Part shown: piece after piece, positions 33,895 to 44,216 of the stretch
How positions within the stretch are numbered: position 1 is the stretch's first letter
Layout: the number at the start of each line of letters is the position of its first letter
DNA from: an uncultured Gammaproteobacteria bacterium
GTDB taxonomy: Bacteria > Pseudomonadota > Gammaproteobacteria > PS1 > Pseudothioglobaceae
DNA: 64,000 nucleotides
NCBI GenBank assembly: GCA_913020715.1
Contig: CAJVZH010000001.1
Location: 62,001-126,000, forward strand
Direction of reading: 5' to 3'
Program-made: the position numbers and the translations under genes
Notes under the pieces: model-generated
The model's input: only the letters and a program-made list of their open reading frames with translations
Database searches by the model: none
What the model was told of the DNA's origin: nothing

Positions 33895-35499
33895 TTACCG
33901 TGATTTGAGCCAAAACAAAACAGCGAGCGTACTGCTCACGCTGGCATAGAGCCAAAGAGATTGGGTGGTGAGAATGCCCGAAAGAATAACCAGTGCACCG
34001 GTAAAAATAACAGCACTTTGTTTGGCGGCATTTTCTTTTAATTGCTTAACAATGATATCTGTTTGTCGTTTAGCAATTTTTTGTCCTTCTGCGCCCTTTT
34101 CAAGCTGCTTCAGCGCCTTAATGGCAAGCATAGGCAGCTGAGGTAGTTCGGCCAGTAGTTCGGGCAGTTGCTCGGTTATCTGTTTGACCGAGTTTTTAAA
34201 GCTGTACTTTTCTTTGACCAAATTTTCCAGGAACGGTTTGGCGGTTGCCCACAGGTCTAAGTCAGGATAAAGTGACCGACCTAGGCCTTCAATATTTAGC
34301 AAAGTTTTGTCCAAAAGTAACAACTGTGGCTGAATGGAGATGTTAAATCGCCTCGCTTCTTTAAACAGACTCAGAAGCACCAAGCCAAAGGATATTTCGC
34401 TAAGTGGCTTTTGAAAAATTGGCTCACAAACGCTGCGAATGGCGTTTTCAAATTCCAAGATATTGGTGCCTTCTGGCACCCAGCCAGACTCAAGATGCAC
34501 CTGAGCTACGCGTTTGTAATCTTGGTTAAAAAAGGCTAGAAAGTTTTGTGCTAAGTAATATTGATCCTCGTCACTCAGGCTACCCATTATGCCAAAATCA
34601 ATGCCTATGTATTGCTCCCCTTCACCAACAAAAATGTTGCCAGGATGCATGTCTGCGTGGAAGAAATTGTGCTCAAACACTTGGGTGAAAAAGATAACAA
34701 CACCATTCTCAGCAAGTGCCTTTAAATCAACATTGTTTTCTTTAAGGGTTTCGATTTTGCTTATGGGGGTGCCATAAATGCGCTCAGTTACCAGCACATT
34801 TGGACGACACAAGTCCCAGTGCACCTTCGGCACATACAAGAGATCCGAGCCCTCGAAGTTCTTTCTAAGCAAGGAGGCGTTTGCAGCCTCTGTCATCATA
34901 TTGAGTTCGTTGTAAATAATGCCTTCAAATTCAGCTACAGCCTCAACAGGACACAGTCTTTTGCCGTCTGGGTGTTTTTCCGCCAACGCCGCAAAAGCGT
35001 AAAGCAATCTGAGATCGCGCTTTATTTTCTTTTTAATGTCGGGACGAACAACCTTGATAATGATTTCTTCGCCATCAAGGTTCACGGCGCTATGAACCTG
35101 AGCAATAGATGCGGAAGCCAGCGGCACATCATCAAACGAAGAGAAAAGCTCGGCGACACTAGCGTCCAGTGCTTTTTCAATAATAGCCTTGGACTCTGAC
35201 GCTGGAAACGGCGGGCACTTGTCTTGCAATTTGGCAAGTTCATCGCCAATATCGTCTGGTAATAAATCTCGACGAGTGGACAAGGTTTGGCCAAACTTAA
35301 TAAAAATTGGCCCTAACTCTTCTAGTGCTCGGCGGACTCTCTCTCCCCTAGAGAGTTTGCTAGAAGGAAAGTAGTGCCATGGCGTTAGATATATCAACGG
35401 CTTAAAACTTTTTAGTAGGGGTGTTGAGAGAATGAGATTGTCAAGTCGGTAACGGACAAGCACTCGAGAAATGCGAATAAAGCGCAACAAGCTTCTCAT
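33895..35499 (-). CDS. ubiB: UbiB, ubiquinone biosynthesis atypical kinase/ATPase
   Basis: A 534-residue ABC1/ADCK-family membrane protein needed for ubiquinone synthesis. KFGQTLSTRRDLLPDDIGDE contains the KxGQ motif that replaces the normal kinase P-loop, SIAQVHSA the alanine-rich loop, DMHPGNIFV the catalytic loop and GIDFGIMGS the DFG-like metal site. Two hydrophobic helices at the C-terminus (about 490-532) anchor it. Last gene of the aroQ-to-ubiB run, starting directly after the ubiJ stop. Confidence 0.95.
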   Translation of the reverse strand: MRSLLRFIRISRVLVRYRLDNLILSTPLLKSFKPLIYLTPWHYFPSSKLSRGERVRRALEELGPIFIKFGQTLSTRRDLLPDDIGDELAKLQDKCPPFPASESKAIIEKALDASVAELFSSFDDVPLASASIAQVHSAVNLDGEEIIIKVVRPDIKKKIKRDLRLLYAFAALAEKHPDGKRLCPVEAVAEFEGIIYNELNMMTEAANASLLRKNFEGSDLLYVPKVHWDLCRPNVLVTERIYGTPISKIETLKENNVDLKALAENGVVIFFTQVFEHNFFHADMHPGNIFVGEGEQYIGIDFGIMGSLSDEDQYYLAQNFLAFFNQDYKRVAQVHLESGWVPEGTNILEFENAIRSVCEPIFQKPLSEISFGLVLLSLFKEARRFNISIQPQLLLLDKTLLNIEGLGRSLYPDLDLWATAKPFLENLVKEKYSFKNSVKQITEQLPELLAELPQLPMLAIKALKQLEKGAEGQKIAKRQTDIIVKQLKENAAKQSAVIFTGALVILSGILTTQSLWLYASVSSTLAVLFWLKSR

Positions 35500-36015
35500 T
35501 TACTTTACTCCGCCATTAAAAAAACGTGAACGAGAGGGGGCGACCAGTAAAGTGGCGAGGTCGTCTTTCAATGTTTCAACAATATCATTTAAGCTGTCGT
35601 CGGGTCTTTTTTTGGCAAAACGAATTACCTTGCCTAACTGGTGGGCCACAATATCACCCGTGTATTGTGAGACGAGCTCTTCAATATCAATTGCAGCTTC
35701 TGCAAATAAATCAGAGAGAGCTTGTGCAACTTTGACGTTACCACTAATGACAACCTCGTCGTTGGCGAGTAGCTCTTTGAGGTCTTTGCCTTTAAACAAT
35801 GACAAAAAGGCCGACCGGTTAAGTGTAATGTCAACGTCTGAGCCTTGTTGTTGCGCTTCGAACACATAAATGCGCGAGTTGATGCAAACAAAGTACAGGC
35901 TCAAGCCAAGCTCCGGTACATGTAGGGCGATGCTGTGATCTTCAAGTTTCCCAAGCCTTACCGAGCCGTTGGCGATTAGTAAGTTCAGGGTTTTTTCAAG
36001 GGCAAGGCGAAGCAT
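35500..36015 (-). CDS. ubiJ: UbiJ, ubiquinone biosynthesis accessory factor
   Basis: A 171-residue protein with an SCP2-like lipid-binding domain (about 10-105) and a helical tail. UbiJ organises the soluble Ubi complex and binds lipid intermediates. Sequence is weakly conserved in the family; the call leans on size, the ISGNVKVAQALSDLF segment typical of UbiJ, and its position between ubiE and ubiB with six and zero bases spacing. Confidence 0.9.
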   Translation of the reverse strand: MLRLALEKTLNLLIANGSVRLGKLEDHSIALHVPELGLSLYFVCINSRIYVFEAQQQGSDVDITLNRSAFLSLFKGKDLKELLANDEVVISGNVKVAQALSDLFAEAAIDIEELVSQYTGDIVAHQLGKVIRFAKKRPDDSLNDIVETLKDDLATLLVAPSRSRFFNGGVK

Positions 36016-36021
36016 GTTGGT

Positions 36022-36762
36022 CTAAGCCTTGACGGCCTTGTGAAGCGCAACAATGCCGCCAGAAAGGTTGTGGTATTCACAGAAAGCAAAGCCAGCATCA
36101 AGCGCCATTTGCTTTAATGTTTCCTGGTCTGGGTGTTTGCGAATAGATTCTGCAAGGTATTGGTAGCTCTCTTCGTCGTTGGCAATGAGTCCGCCAAGCT
36201 TTGGCATCACACTGAAAGAGTAATAATCGTAGAATTTTTCTAAAAAGGCATTGTCAACTTTTGAAAATTCCAGCACTAATAAGCAGCCGCCTTTTTTTAG
36301 TACGCGGTGCATTTGCTTAAGCGCAGCATCTTTATCGGTGACATTTCTTAGGCCAAAAGCAATACTGACACAATCAAAAGTATTGTCTTCGAAAGGCAGG
36401 GATTCGGCGTTGGCCTGGACAAACTCAACATCCACCAAGCCGCGATCAATGAGGTTTTTTCTGCCTTCTTCAAGCATGGCACCGTTGATGTCCGACAAAA
36501 TTACTTGTCCGGTTGCGCCAACTTTTTCTCTAAATTTAATCGCCAAATCGCCCGTACCACCGGCAATATCCAGCACTTTGTCGCCTTTATTGACATTGCT
36601 AAGGCCAATCGCGTAACGCTTCCACAGGCGATGAGCGCCCATAGAAAGAACGTCGTTCATTAGGTCGTAGTTACCCGCTACTGAGTCGAAGACGCCTTTG
36701 ACCAAGCCCTGCTTGTCAGCGACGTCTACTTGTTGATAGCCAAAGTGCGTGGCCTTATCCAT
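36022..36762 (-). CDS. ubiE: Ubiquinone/menaquinone biosynthesis C-methyltransferase
   Basis: SAM-dependent enzyme methylating the quinone ring. The 246-residue protein begins with THFGYQQV and has [19 protein letters not shown], the SAM motif [12 protein letters not shown], and [20 protein letters not shown]. Two bases after gltA and six before ubiJ, in the common ubiE-ubiJ-ubiB order. Confidence 0.97.
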   Translation of the reverse strand: MDKATHFGYQQVDVADKQGLVKGVFDSVAGNYDLMNDVLSMGAHRLWKRYAIGLSNVNKGDKVLDIAGGTGDLAIKFREKVGATGQVILSDINGAMLEEGRKNLIDRGLVDVEFVQANAESLPFEDNTFDCVSIAFGLRNVTDKDAALKQMHRVLKKGGCLLVLEFSKVDNAFLEKFYDYYSFSVMPKLGGLIANDEESYQYLAESIRKHPDQETLKQMALDAGFAFCEYHNLSGGIVALHKAVKA

Positions 36763-36764
36763 GG

Positions 36765-37901
36765 CTAGCTTGTTGGGTAATCCCTAAAGTCATGGCCAGT
36801 GTAGATTTGCGTTGGTCTAAAGATGCGGTTATTTGACACTTGTTCGTGCCAGTGAGCAGCCCAGCCAGCAGAGCGCGACATGGCAAAAATTGGCGTGAAG
36901 TGTTCTGGCGTAAACTTAAATACTTCAGAATATAGCACACCAGAATAGAAGTCGACATTCGGGTAAACGCCCTTATGACTAAGTAGTTCTTCACAGATAG
37001 ACTCAACCTCTAAAGCTGTCTCGAAGCGGTTCGATAGTGTGATTCCAGTCTTTGCAACGTAGTCTTTAATCATTTTTTCTAAAATGGTTGCTCTTGGGTC
37101 TTTGGTTCTGTATTCACGATGTCCCATGCCCCAAATTACTTGCTTGTTCTTAAGGCGACCTTCAATCCAGGCTCTTGCATTTTCTGGTGAGCCAATTTCG
37201 TCTAGCATTTTTAAAACACTTTCATTCGCGCCGCCGTGTAGTGGGCCCGCTAAGGTTCCTACTCCAGCTGAAATCGAAGAGAATGGGTTGGCCAAGCTAG
37301 AGGCAGTTACCATTGTTGAGAAAGTTGAGGCGTTAATAGTGTGCTCTGCATGGAGAATTAAACACACATCAAAAAGCTTAACAAGGTCAGCATCGACCTG
37401 TTCGCCAAAGCACATATACATAAAATTTTCTGCGTAGCCGAGGTTGCTTGCTGGCTTAATAGGGTCGTAACCACGAGAAATACGCGTCCACATTGCCACT
37501 AGAGTGCTCATGCTTGAGATGATTTTCACTAGGGCGTTTTGTGTGTAGGCAGAATCCGGTTGGCTTGCGCCTGCATCCGGGTAGAAAGTCGCCATGGCTG
37601 CGATTGCTGTTTGCAATACGTCCATCGGGTGGCCACTTGCAGGCAGTGACCAAAGAAGCGCTCGAATGTTGCGCTTTACTTCGTATTTTTTGTGAAGTAA
37701 GTCTTTGAACTCTTCCAGCTCTTTAGTGTTGGGAAGTTCGCCATTTTGCAGTAGTAGTGCAGTTTCTTCAAAAGAAGAGTGCTCACATAAGTCTTGAATT
37801 GAGTAGCCTCGATAAGCTAGAATGCCGTTTGGACCATCAATAGATGAAATGGATGATTCGGTTGCCGGCACATTGGCCAGTCCTGGGATGTAGTCTATCA
37901 T
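36765..37901 (-). CDS. Citrate synthase family protein, short form
   Basis: Condenses oxaloacetate with acetyl-CoA (or propionyl-CoA if a methylcitrate synthase). ATG 37901 follows AAAAGGAG and gives 378 residues, the short dimeric class rather than the longer NADH-regulated form of E. coli (about 427). [12 protein letters not shown] and [15 protein letters not shown] supply the catalytic histidines, and [13 protein letters not shown] the substrate arginine region. It sits inside a biosynthetic operon between erpA and ubiE. Citrate and methylcitrate synthases of this class cannot be separated by eye. Confidence 0.9.
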   Translation of the reverse strand: MIDYIPGLANVPATESSISSIDGPNGILAYRGYSIQDLCEHSSFEETALLLQNGELPNTKELEEFKDLLHKKYEVKRNIRALLWSLPASGHPMDVLQTAIAAMATFYPDAGASQPDSAYTQNALVKIISSMSTLVAMWTRISRGYDPIKPASNLGYAENFMYMCFGEQVDADLVKLFDVCLILHAEHTINASTFSTMVTASSLANPFSSISAGVGTLAGPLHGGANESVLKMLDEIGSPENARAWIEGRLKNKQVIWGMGHREYRTKDPRATILEKMIKDYVAKTGITLSNRFETALEVESICEELLSHKGVYPNVDFYSGVLYSEVFKFTPEHFTPIFAMSRSAGWAAHWHEQVSNNRIFRPTQIYTGHDFRDYPTS

Positions 37902-37912
37902 TATTACTCCTT

Positions 37913-38266
37913 TTAAATAGAAAACGAAGATCCGCAGCCGCAAGTCGTTTTGGCATTTGGATTGCTCACAACGAAGCGCGCGCCTTGCAAATCTTCTAAA
38001 TAGTTAACAGTTGAGCCAGCAAGGTACTGGTAGCTCATTGGATCAATAACCAGCTGAACGCCTTGATTGTTGACACCACTGTCACCCTCTTTGATGCTCT
38101 CATCAAAGGTAAATCCGTAAGAAAATCCCGAGCAGCCGCCGCCAGTGATATACACTCGCAGTTTTAAGTTTGGATTTTTCTCTTCTTTGATGAGCTGAGA
38201 GACGCGATTGGCAGCACTGTCGCTAAAAGTGATTTCGGCTTCATCAATAATTTCTGTAGCATTCAT
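37913..38266 (-). CDS. erpA: Iron-sulfur cluster insertion protein ErpA
   Basis: A-type carrier delivering Fe-S clusters to apo-proteins, including isoprenoid enzymes. The 117-residue protein has the three conserved cysteines in [11 protein letters not shown] and CGCGSSF. The long N-terminus and [15 protein letters not shown] end match ErpA better than IscA. It lies six bases after argC and 11 before the citrate synthase. Confidence 0.92.
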   Translation of the reverse strand: MNATEIIDEAEITFSDSAANRVSQLIKEEKNPNLKLRVYITGGGCSGFSYGFTFDESIKEGDSGVNNQGVQLVIDPMSYQYLAGSTVNYLEDLQGARFVVSNPNAKTTCGCGSSFSI

Positions 38267-38272
38267 TTTACA

Positions 38273-39307
38273 TTATGGTAATAAGCCAACTTGCAATAAG
38301 CCAGCGTTTTCTTCAATTCCAAACATTAAATTCATATTGTGAATCGCCTGTCCAGCTGCGCCCTTTACTAAATTGTCGATAACAGATAGGATGACCAGCT
38401 TGTTACTGTGCTTCACATACTGTATGCCAATCTGACAATAGTTGGTCGATTTAACCGAGCGTGTTTCAGGGTAAACCCCTTCATCTAGTATTTTAACAAA
38501 TTCTTCATTTGCATAGGCTTTTTCAAAATACGGCCTTACATCGACACTGGTATCGAGCAGGTCCACATAAACGGTTGCCTCAATGCCACGAATCATTGGC
38601 AGCAAATGCGGCACAAAAGTTAGCCCAACTGGCCCGCCCGCCATTAACGACAGCTCTTGTTTTATTTCTGGCAAGTGGCGGTGACCGCTGACACCGTACG
38701 CTTTGAATGATTCAGTTACTTCGCAGAACAAAGTTGCCTGGTTTGCAGCACGCCCAGCACCACTTGTGCCCGATTTACAATCGGCAATTATGTCGGAACA
38801 GTCAATAAGGTTGTTTTCCAATAATGGCTTTAATGCCAATAAGACGGCAGTTGGATAGCAACCAGGATTGGCAACAAGCCTTGCTGCACTGACAGCTTCC
38901 CTGCGAACTTCGGGCAAGCCATAGACAGCCTCTGCAAGAAGTTCGGGCTGGGTATGCTCCATGCCGTACCAGTCAGACCAGTTCTCAGCATCGTCGATGC
39001 GGAAATCGGCGCCGAGATCGACCACCTTAATGCCCTTGTCTATAAACGCACCCGCACCCTCCATGGCGACACCGTGTGGTGTGGCAAAGAAAATAATATC
39101 GCATTCGTTCAAAACGTTATCGGTCGGCAGAGAAAAAACCAGGTCTGAGACGCCAATTAAACTTGGAAACACCTCGCCCACTTTTTTACCATTGAGTCCT
39201 CTAGAGCTGATGGCAATTACCTCGGCCTCTGGGTGGGAGTGAAGTAGCCGTATAAGCTCAACACCGGTATAGCCAGAGCCACCAATAATGCCAGCTTTAA
39301 TTGTCAT
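38273..39307 (-). CDS. argC: N-acetyl-gamma-glutamyl-phosphate reductase
   Basis: NADPH-dependent third step of arginine synthesis. The 344-residue protein has GIIGGSGYTGVELIRLLHSH as the nucleotide-binding start and the catalytic cysteine in VANPGCYPTAVLLAL. GVSGHRHLPEI is conserved. Its ATG shares one base with the accC stop (TAATG). Pairing with accB-accC is unusual in content but the spacing shows a single operon. Confidence 0.97.
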   Translation of the reverse strand: MTIKAGIIGGSGYTGVELIRLLHSHPEAEVIAISSRGLNGKKVGEVFPSLIGVSDLVFSLPTDNVLNECDIIFFATPHGVAMEGAGAFIDKGIKVVDLGADFRIDDAENWSDWYGMEHTQPELLAEAVYGLPEVRREAVSAARLVANPGCYPTAVLLALKPLLENNLIDCSDIIADCKSGTSGAGRAANQATLFCEVTESFKAYGVSGHRHLPEIKQELSLMAGGPVGLTFVPHLLPMIRGIEATVYVDLLDTSVDVRPYFEKAYANEEFVKILDEGVYPETRSVKSTNYCQIGIQYVKHSNKLVILSVIDNLVKGAAGQAIHNMNLMFGIEENAGLLQVGLLP

Positions 39308-40659
39308 TAATGAAACTCCCCGAGTTTTTTCTCTAGATAGTGGATATTCATGCCGCCCTTGCAGAAGACTTCATCTTGCATGATTTTTCTTTGCAGTGGA
39401 ATGTTGGTCTTAATGCCATCAATCACCATCTCATCAAGCGCGTTTCTCATCTTCATGATAGCTTCGTCTCGAGAGTCAGCAAAAGTGATTAGTTTGCCGA
39501 TCATCGAATCATAATGCGGCGGCACTCTGTAGCCGTTATAAATATGAGAATCAACCCTTACACCGAGTCCACCGGCGGTGTGATATTGGGTGATGGTGCC
39601 AGGCGAAGGCATAAAGTTGTTAGGGTCTTCGGCATTAATGCGACACTCTATTGAATGACCCTTAATTTGCACGTCTTTTTGCTCAACTGAAAGTTTGTCG
39701 CCACCTGCAATCAATATTTGTTCACGAACAATATCCACGCCGGTAATCATTTCGGTAACCGGGTGCTCAACCTGAATACGGGTATTCATTTCAATAAAGT
39801 AAAACTCGTCGTTTTCGAATAAAAACTCAAAAGTGCCAGCGCCGCGATAATTAATCACCTTGCAAGCATCGGCACAAACACTGCCAATTTTGTTTCGTAA
39901 TTTTTCGGTAATACCTGGGGCGGGCGCCTCTTCAACAACTTTTTGATGGCGACGCTGCATTGAACAGTCCCTCTCCCCCAAGTGAACGGCGTTGCCGTGC
40001 TGATCAGCAAGTATTTGTATTTCAATGTGTCTAGGCGTGGTTAGAAACTTCTCCATATAGACTTCACCGTTGCCAAAAAAGCTCAAGGCTTCTGTTTTTG
40101 TTAGTTCAATCGAGCCAATCAAGTCTTCTTCACGCTCAACAACACGCATGCCGCGGCCACCGCCACCGCCAGAAGCTTTAATAATGATTGGAAAGCCAAT
40201 TTTATGAGCCAGACGAATGTTTTCTGCATCGTCCTCGCCTAGGCCGCCGTCAGAGCCTGGAACACAAGGAACGCCAGACTTTTGCATTGCCTCAATAGCG
40301 GCAACTTTATCGCCCATGACGCGAATATTGTCAGGCCTTGGGCCGATGAATATAAAACCCGTTTCTTCAACTTGTTCAGCAAAGTCCGCACTTTCGGAAA
40401 GAAAGCCATAGCCCGGATGGATGGCGTCTGCATGCGTCACTTCGGCAGCGCTGAGAATGGCTGGAATATTTAAATAACTCTGAGCTGAAGGATGTGGGCC
40501 GATGCATACGGCTTCGTCAGCGAGGCGCACATGCTTTAAGTCCTTATCTGCAGTAGAATAAACCGCCACTGTCTGGATGCCCAGCTCTTTACAGGCGCGC
40601 AAAATTCTTAGTGCAATTTCTCCGCGATTGGCAATTAATACTTTCTTTATCGAACTCAT
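39307..40659 (-). CDS. accC: Biotin carboxylase subunit of acetyl-CoA carboxylase
   Basis: ATP-grasp enzyme carboxylating biotin on AccB for malonyl-CoA formation. The 450-residue length is normal. [20 protein letters not shown] opens the protein, [14 protein letters not shown] is the glycine-rich ATP loop, and [15 protein letters not shown] the catalytic region. Its ATG overlaps the accB stop by four bases. Confidence 0.98.
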   Translation of the reverse strand: MSSIKKVLIANRGEIALRILRACKELGIQTVAVYSTADKDLKHVRLADEAVCIGPHPSAQSYLNIPAILSAAEVTHADAIHPGYGFLSESADFAEQVEETGFIFIGPRPDNIRVMGDKVAAIEAMQKSGVPCVPGSDGGLGEDDAENIRLAHKIGFPIIIKASGGGGGRGMRVVEREEDLIGSIELTKTEALSFFGNGEVYMEKFLTTPRHIEIQILADQHGNAVHLGERDCSMQRRHQKVVEEAPAPGITEKLRNKIGSVCADACKVINYRGAGTFEFLFENDEFYFIEMNTRIQVEHPVTEMITGVDIVREQILIAGGDKLSVEQKDVQIKGHSIECRINAEDPNNFMPSPGTITQYHTAGGLGVRVDSHIYNGYRVPPHYDSMIGKLITFADSRDEAIMKMRNALDEMVIDGIKTNIPLQRKIMQDEVFCKGGMNIHYLEKKLGEFH

Positions 40660-41102
40660 TTGATTACAACAAGCGTTTGACCAAACTCAACGGCATCGCC
40701 ATCATTAACTAAAATTTCAACCACGGTGCCAGACTGGTCAGCCTCAATTTGGTTCATGATTTTCATCGCTTCAATGATGCAAACGGTATCCCCTTGGTTA
40801 ACGTGTTGACCCACACTAACAAACGCTTTTGCGCTTGGTGACGGGGCAGAATAGAATGTGCCTACCATTGGTGAGGCGATAGGATGGCCATCAATGACTG
40901 GCTCTGACGTTTCGACAGCCAGACTTGCTGCAGCAGTTGGTGCAGCTACAGGTGCCGCCATCATTTGTGGTTGTGCCATCATTTGCGGTGCATCGCCATA
41001 GCGAGAAATTCGAACCGACTCTTCGCCTTCTTTAATCTCGATTTCTGCCATGCCAGACTGCTCTAGCAGTTCCATGAGTTTTTTTACTTTTCTAATGTCC
41101 AT
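40656..41102 (-). CDS. accB: Biotin carboxyl carrier protein
   Basis: A 148-residue carrier. An N-terminal helical segment is followed by a methionine/alanine/proline-rich linker (about 35-65) and the biotinyl domain, with the biotin lysine in [12 protein letters not shown]. It precedes accC with a four-base overlap and follows aroQ by 37 bases; aroQ-accB-accC is a common gammaproteobacterial order. Confidence 0.97.
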   Translation of the reverse strand: MDIRKVKKLMELLEQSGMAEIEIKEGEESVRISRYGDAPQMMAQPQMMAAPVAAPTAAASLAVETSEPVIDGHPIASPMVGTFYSAPSPSAKAFVSVGQHVNQGDTVCIIEAMKIMNQIEADQSGTVVEILVNDGDAVEFGQTLVVIK

Positions 41103-41139
41103 TAGTTTGTTTCCCCTTGTTTTTAAAATTCAATAGTAT

Positions 41140-41583
41140 TCAGTTTGATTTGATGTGTTTAATTGCCGCACTCAGTGCGAACTCGTAACCCTGTGCACCC
41201 AGGCCCGAAATGACGCCAACGGCAACATCCGAAAAATAAGATTTTTTGCGGAACTCTTCTCTCTTGTAAACGTTAGAAAGGTGAACTTCGCAAAAAGGTA
41301 TGTCAACCGCCAAAAGTGCATCTCTCAAAGCAACCGAAGTGTGTGTGAAGGCGGCGGGATTGATAATGATGTAGCGAGTTTGATCCTTGTGTGCTTGATG
41401 GATTCTTTCAATAAGGCCAAGTTCACCGTTGTTTTGATGGTGATCAAAGCTCAGGTTGGCAACGGCACACAGCCCTGCAAGCCTTTCAACGATATCGTCC
41501 AACGTGTCAGCACCGTAATGACCGGGCTCTCTTACGCCTAATAAGTTTAGGTTTGGACCGTTAAGTAAGAGGACGTCGGACAT
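41140..41583 (-). CDS. aroQ: 3-dehydroquinate dehydratase, type II
   Basis: Shikimate-pathway enzyme. The 147-residue type II form starts [20 protein letters not shown] with the catalytic tyrosine, and has [16 protein letters not shown] and [20 protein letters not shown] 41583 (MSDVLL) is preferred over an ATG six codons upstream. First gene of the nine-gene run to ubiB. Confidence 0.97.
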   Translation of the reverse strand: MSDVLLLNGPNLNLLGVREPGHYGADTLDDIVERLAGLCAVANLSFDHHQNNGELGLIERIHQAHKDQTRYIIINPAAFTHTSVALRDALLAVDIPFCEVHLSNVYKREEFRKKSYFSDVAVGVISGLGAQGYEFALSAAIKHIKSN

Positions 41584-41678
41584 GGAGTAAGCCTTCAACA
41601 AATAAAATGAATTTTAACATCTATTTAGCTAAAGTTAGCGTACATTTCCAGAATTTTCAGAGCAAATAGCCCCTAAAC

Positions 41679-43913
41679 CTATATACTGTTAAGGCGTTTT
41701 AAGAAGTTTTTTGCGCTGATTTCGCCAATGATTCGTTGTGATCTGACCTCTTTGCCGTTTTTAAAGAAGAGGATGGCTGGCGGTCCGGCAATATCAAACC
41801 TTGCAAGTAAAGATTTGTTGGACTCGGTATTATCCGTGACGTCCGCTGTTAAGGCAAGGGCATTGTCTAAACTATTAATAACTTCACGGTCGGAGAAAAC
41901 CTTTCTTTCTAGTGTTTTGCATGAGACGCACCAGTCGGCATAAAACTTCAGCACAATTAGGTTGTCACTGCCTCGGGTGTTGGCAATCAAGCTGTCTAGT
42001 TGCTCTTCAGATTGCAACAACTCAAACTCAACGCTTTGCACGGTTTGGTTGTTGGCGTTATAGTCCCAGTCTGCAAGGGGCTGATACATGTCGCCACCCC
42101 CTCGAGCAACAAGCAGCCATAACAGGATGCCGTAACCCAAGACAATTAAGTTTACCGCTTTGAAGATGCGTCGCCACGAGCTGCTTTGTTTGTCTAGCGG
42201 GTTGATTGCTCCCAGAGCAATTGGTGCTATTGTTAATAAGCTCGCCCAAAGCGCTAGTGAGGCAAACGGCGAAATGATGCGATCAAGCAGGTAAAGTGCA
42301 ACGGCCAACATGAGCACACCAAACACATGTTTGACGGTCTCCATCCAACGTCCGGACTTTGGAAGGGCATTGATGCCCCAGCCACAAATAATGATGAGAG
42401 GCACGCCCATGCCCAGCCCCATCGCAAATAGGCCGACTGCGCCTTTTGTGGCGCCACCGTCGGCAATGACGTAGCTAAGTGCTGTGGCCAGGAATGGCGT
42501 TACACAAGGGCCGATGATGAGGGCAGATAGAAAGCCCATAACGGCGACACCAATAAAGCTGCCACCGTTTTGTTTGTTGCTGATTTGGGTGATTTTACTT
42601 TGCAGTTTTTTAGGCAGCTGAATGTCGTAATAGCCGAACATTGAAAAGGCCAAAAAGACAAAGATAAGGCCAAAGAGCACAAGGATCCACGGCGTTTGCA
42701 ATATTGCTTGAATGTTAACACCAGCACCAAAATACCCCGCAGTGGCACCGATCAGTCCGTAAGCAATCGACATCGACAGCACAAAAACCAACGACATTAA
42801 AACAGCCTTAAACGTGCTGGGCGAGTCTTTTTGGCCAATAATGATGCCCGAAAGAATTGGCACCATCGGATAAATACACGGCGTATACGATAGTGCAAGA
42901 CCGGCAAGAAAAGCGCCGATAAACAAGGCCAAACCCCCTTTTTGGAACAATTCTTGAGCCGTTAACTCTTCGTTGTTCATTTGTTCAAAGGCGGCAGGCA
43001 GAGACTCTGTAGGCGTCTCTATATTGTCAGCAGAGTCATTAGTAATGCTGTTTGCTTTGCTGCCTGGCAGGTTAATACTGTAATTGGCTTGTTGTGGTGG
43101 ATAGCAAACCCCGCCTTTCCAGCAGCCTTGATATTCTATGCTCAACTTTACTTCGCCACTGCTGATGTCCGTAAGCGAAAGCAAAACCTCAATTGGCCGG
43201 TCATAGATGCTAACATGACCAAAGAACTCGTCGTTTTTTAAGGTTGCATCTGGGTAGAGTATATTGGCAATGCTGGCGCCTTCAACATCAATCGATATTT
43301 TGTCTTTGTAAAGATAGTAATCTTTATGGACCAGCCATCTGACGGTGAGCGCTTTCTCATCAACCGCAAGAATGTCTAGATTAAAGGCCTCATCGGCAGG
43401 TAAAGGGCCGCTTGATTGCAACAAGCTGACTTGTGTTGACGGTTCGGTGGCAGTGATAGAGTTAAGCGCGGGAGCTTCGGAGCCAGCCGGCACTTGCTCT
43501 TTAGCAGGGGTAGAAAGGGCAATATTCTTTGTAATTGGTGGATAACAAATACCGAGATCAGCGCAACCATCAAAAACAACAGTAAGCGCTATGTCGGATG
43601 TATTTTCGCTAGATATTGGCAGTACAACACTTTGTTCGCCACGGTAGATATTGATATTGCCCAAGAAGGCGTCAGCCGTAGGCGTTGCCTGCGGGAAAAT
43701 GGCGGTGCCAAGTTGGTTTGGTGCTGCGGTAGAAATCTCAACACTATCTTTGACGATAAAATAGCCGTCAGAAATTGACCATGTCAACTCAACATTGTTC
43801 TCAGCAACGTGAGCGTTGAGCTGGAATGCTTCGTTTGCCGGCAATAAAGAGGCGTTGGCCTGCGAAAAAGGCCCCAAAAGCAGCAGTAATAAAAACGACA
43901 AAAGACGTTTCAT
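41679..43913 (-). CDS. dsbD: Thiol:disulfide interchange protein DsbD with duplicated periplasmic alpha domain
   Basis: Membrane protein carrying electrons from cytosolic thioredoxin to the periplasm. After a signal peptide (about 1-21) come two related nDsbD-like domains: residues about 25-135 with CADLGICYPP, and about 165-285 with CWKGGVCYPP. Then the eight-helix core (about 330-600) with YTPCIYP and GPCVTP, and a C-terminal thioredoxin domain with WCVSC at 661-665. At 744 residues it is about 150 longer than E. coli DsbD, owing to the extra alpha domain. It is upstream of aroQ by 95 bases. Confidence 0.95.
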   Translation of the reverse strand: MKRLLSFLLLLLLGPFSQANASLLPANEAFQLNAHVAENNVELTWSISDGYFIVKDSVEISTAAPNQLGTAIFPQATPTADAFLGNINIYRGEQSVVLPISSENTSDIALTVVFDGCADLGICYPPITKNIALSTPAKEQVPAGSEAPALNSITATEPSTQVSLLQSSGPLPADEAFNLDILAVDEKALTVRWLVHKDYYLYKDKISIDVEGASIANILYPDATLKNDEFFGHVSIYDRPIEVLLSLTDISSGEVKLSIEYQGCWKGGVCYPPQQANYSINLPGSKANSITNDSADNIETPTESLPAAFEQMNNEELTAQELFQKGGLALFIGAFLAGLALSYTPCIYPMVPILSGIIIGQKDSPSTFKAVLMSLVFVLSMSIAYGLIGATAGYFGAGVNIQAILQTPWILVLFGLIFVFLAFSMFGYYDIQLPKKLQSKITQISNKQNGGSFIGVAVMGFLSALIIGPCVTPFLATALSYVIADGGATKGAVGLFAMGLGMGVPLIIICGWGINALPKSGRWMETVKHVFGVLMLAVALYLLDRIISPFASLALWASLLTIAPIALGAINPLDKQSSSWRRIFKAVNLIVLGYGILLWLLVARGGGDMYQPLADWDYNANNQTVQSVEFELLQSEEQLDSLIANTRGSDNLIVLKFYADWCVSCKTLERKVFSDREVINSLDNALALTADVTDNTESNKSLLARFDIAGPPAILFFKNGKEVRSQRIIGEISAKNFLKRLNSI

Positions 43914-44025
43914 ATGAGTTCCTTGATCATGGTTCGGCTAATTATATCAACTGTCCAAGTTGATTCATGAGGATTTGATGAAGATTCGATAACCGGTTGT
44001 GTCTTTGAACTACAGTATTATTGCA

Positions 44026-44055
44026 TTGCGCAACGCGTGTTTTGTTATATATAAT
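44026..44055 (+). promoter_or_regulatory. Orphan plus-strand promoter
   Basis: TTGCGC (44026-44031), an 18-base spacer and TATAAT (44050-44055). It points into a stretch with no plus-strand gene except a 23-codon frame at 44110, and towards the 3' end of a minus-strand gene. This gene-free interval (43914-44216) otherwise shows nothing recognisable. Confidence 0.5.
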
Positions 44056-44109
44056 TCGCCCTATTGTCCAGGCCTGTCTTCATTTTTCTGTGTAGGGGTG
44101 AGTTAAATT

Positions 44110-44181
44110 ATGACAACTTCAAGCCTTAGTTCCCGTCTCACCCCCCTGACTGTTTGTTTGGATTTGGAGTACCGGCTATAA
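44110..44181 (+). CDS. Possible 23-residue peptide downstream of the orphan promoter
   Basis: ATG to TAA encodes MTTSSLSSRLTPLTVCLDLE and three more residues. AGGGGTGAG lies nine bases before the ATG, a fair ribosome site, and the promoter at 44026-44055 would drive it. I do not recognise the product. It may be a small protein, a truncated gene head, or a chance frame within an RNA gene. Confidence 0.25.
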   Translation: MTTSSLSSRLTPLTVCLDLEYRL

Positions 44182-44216
44182 AAACCCCTGAAAGCAATGA
44201 TAGATCAAGGTTGCGC

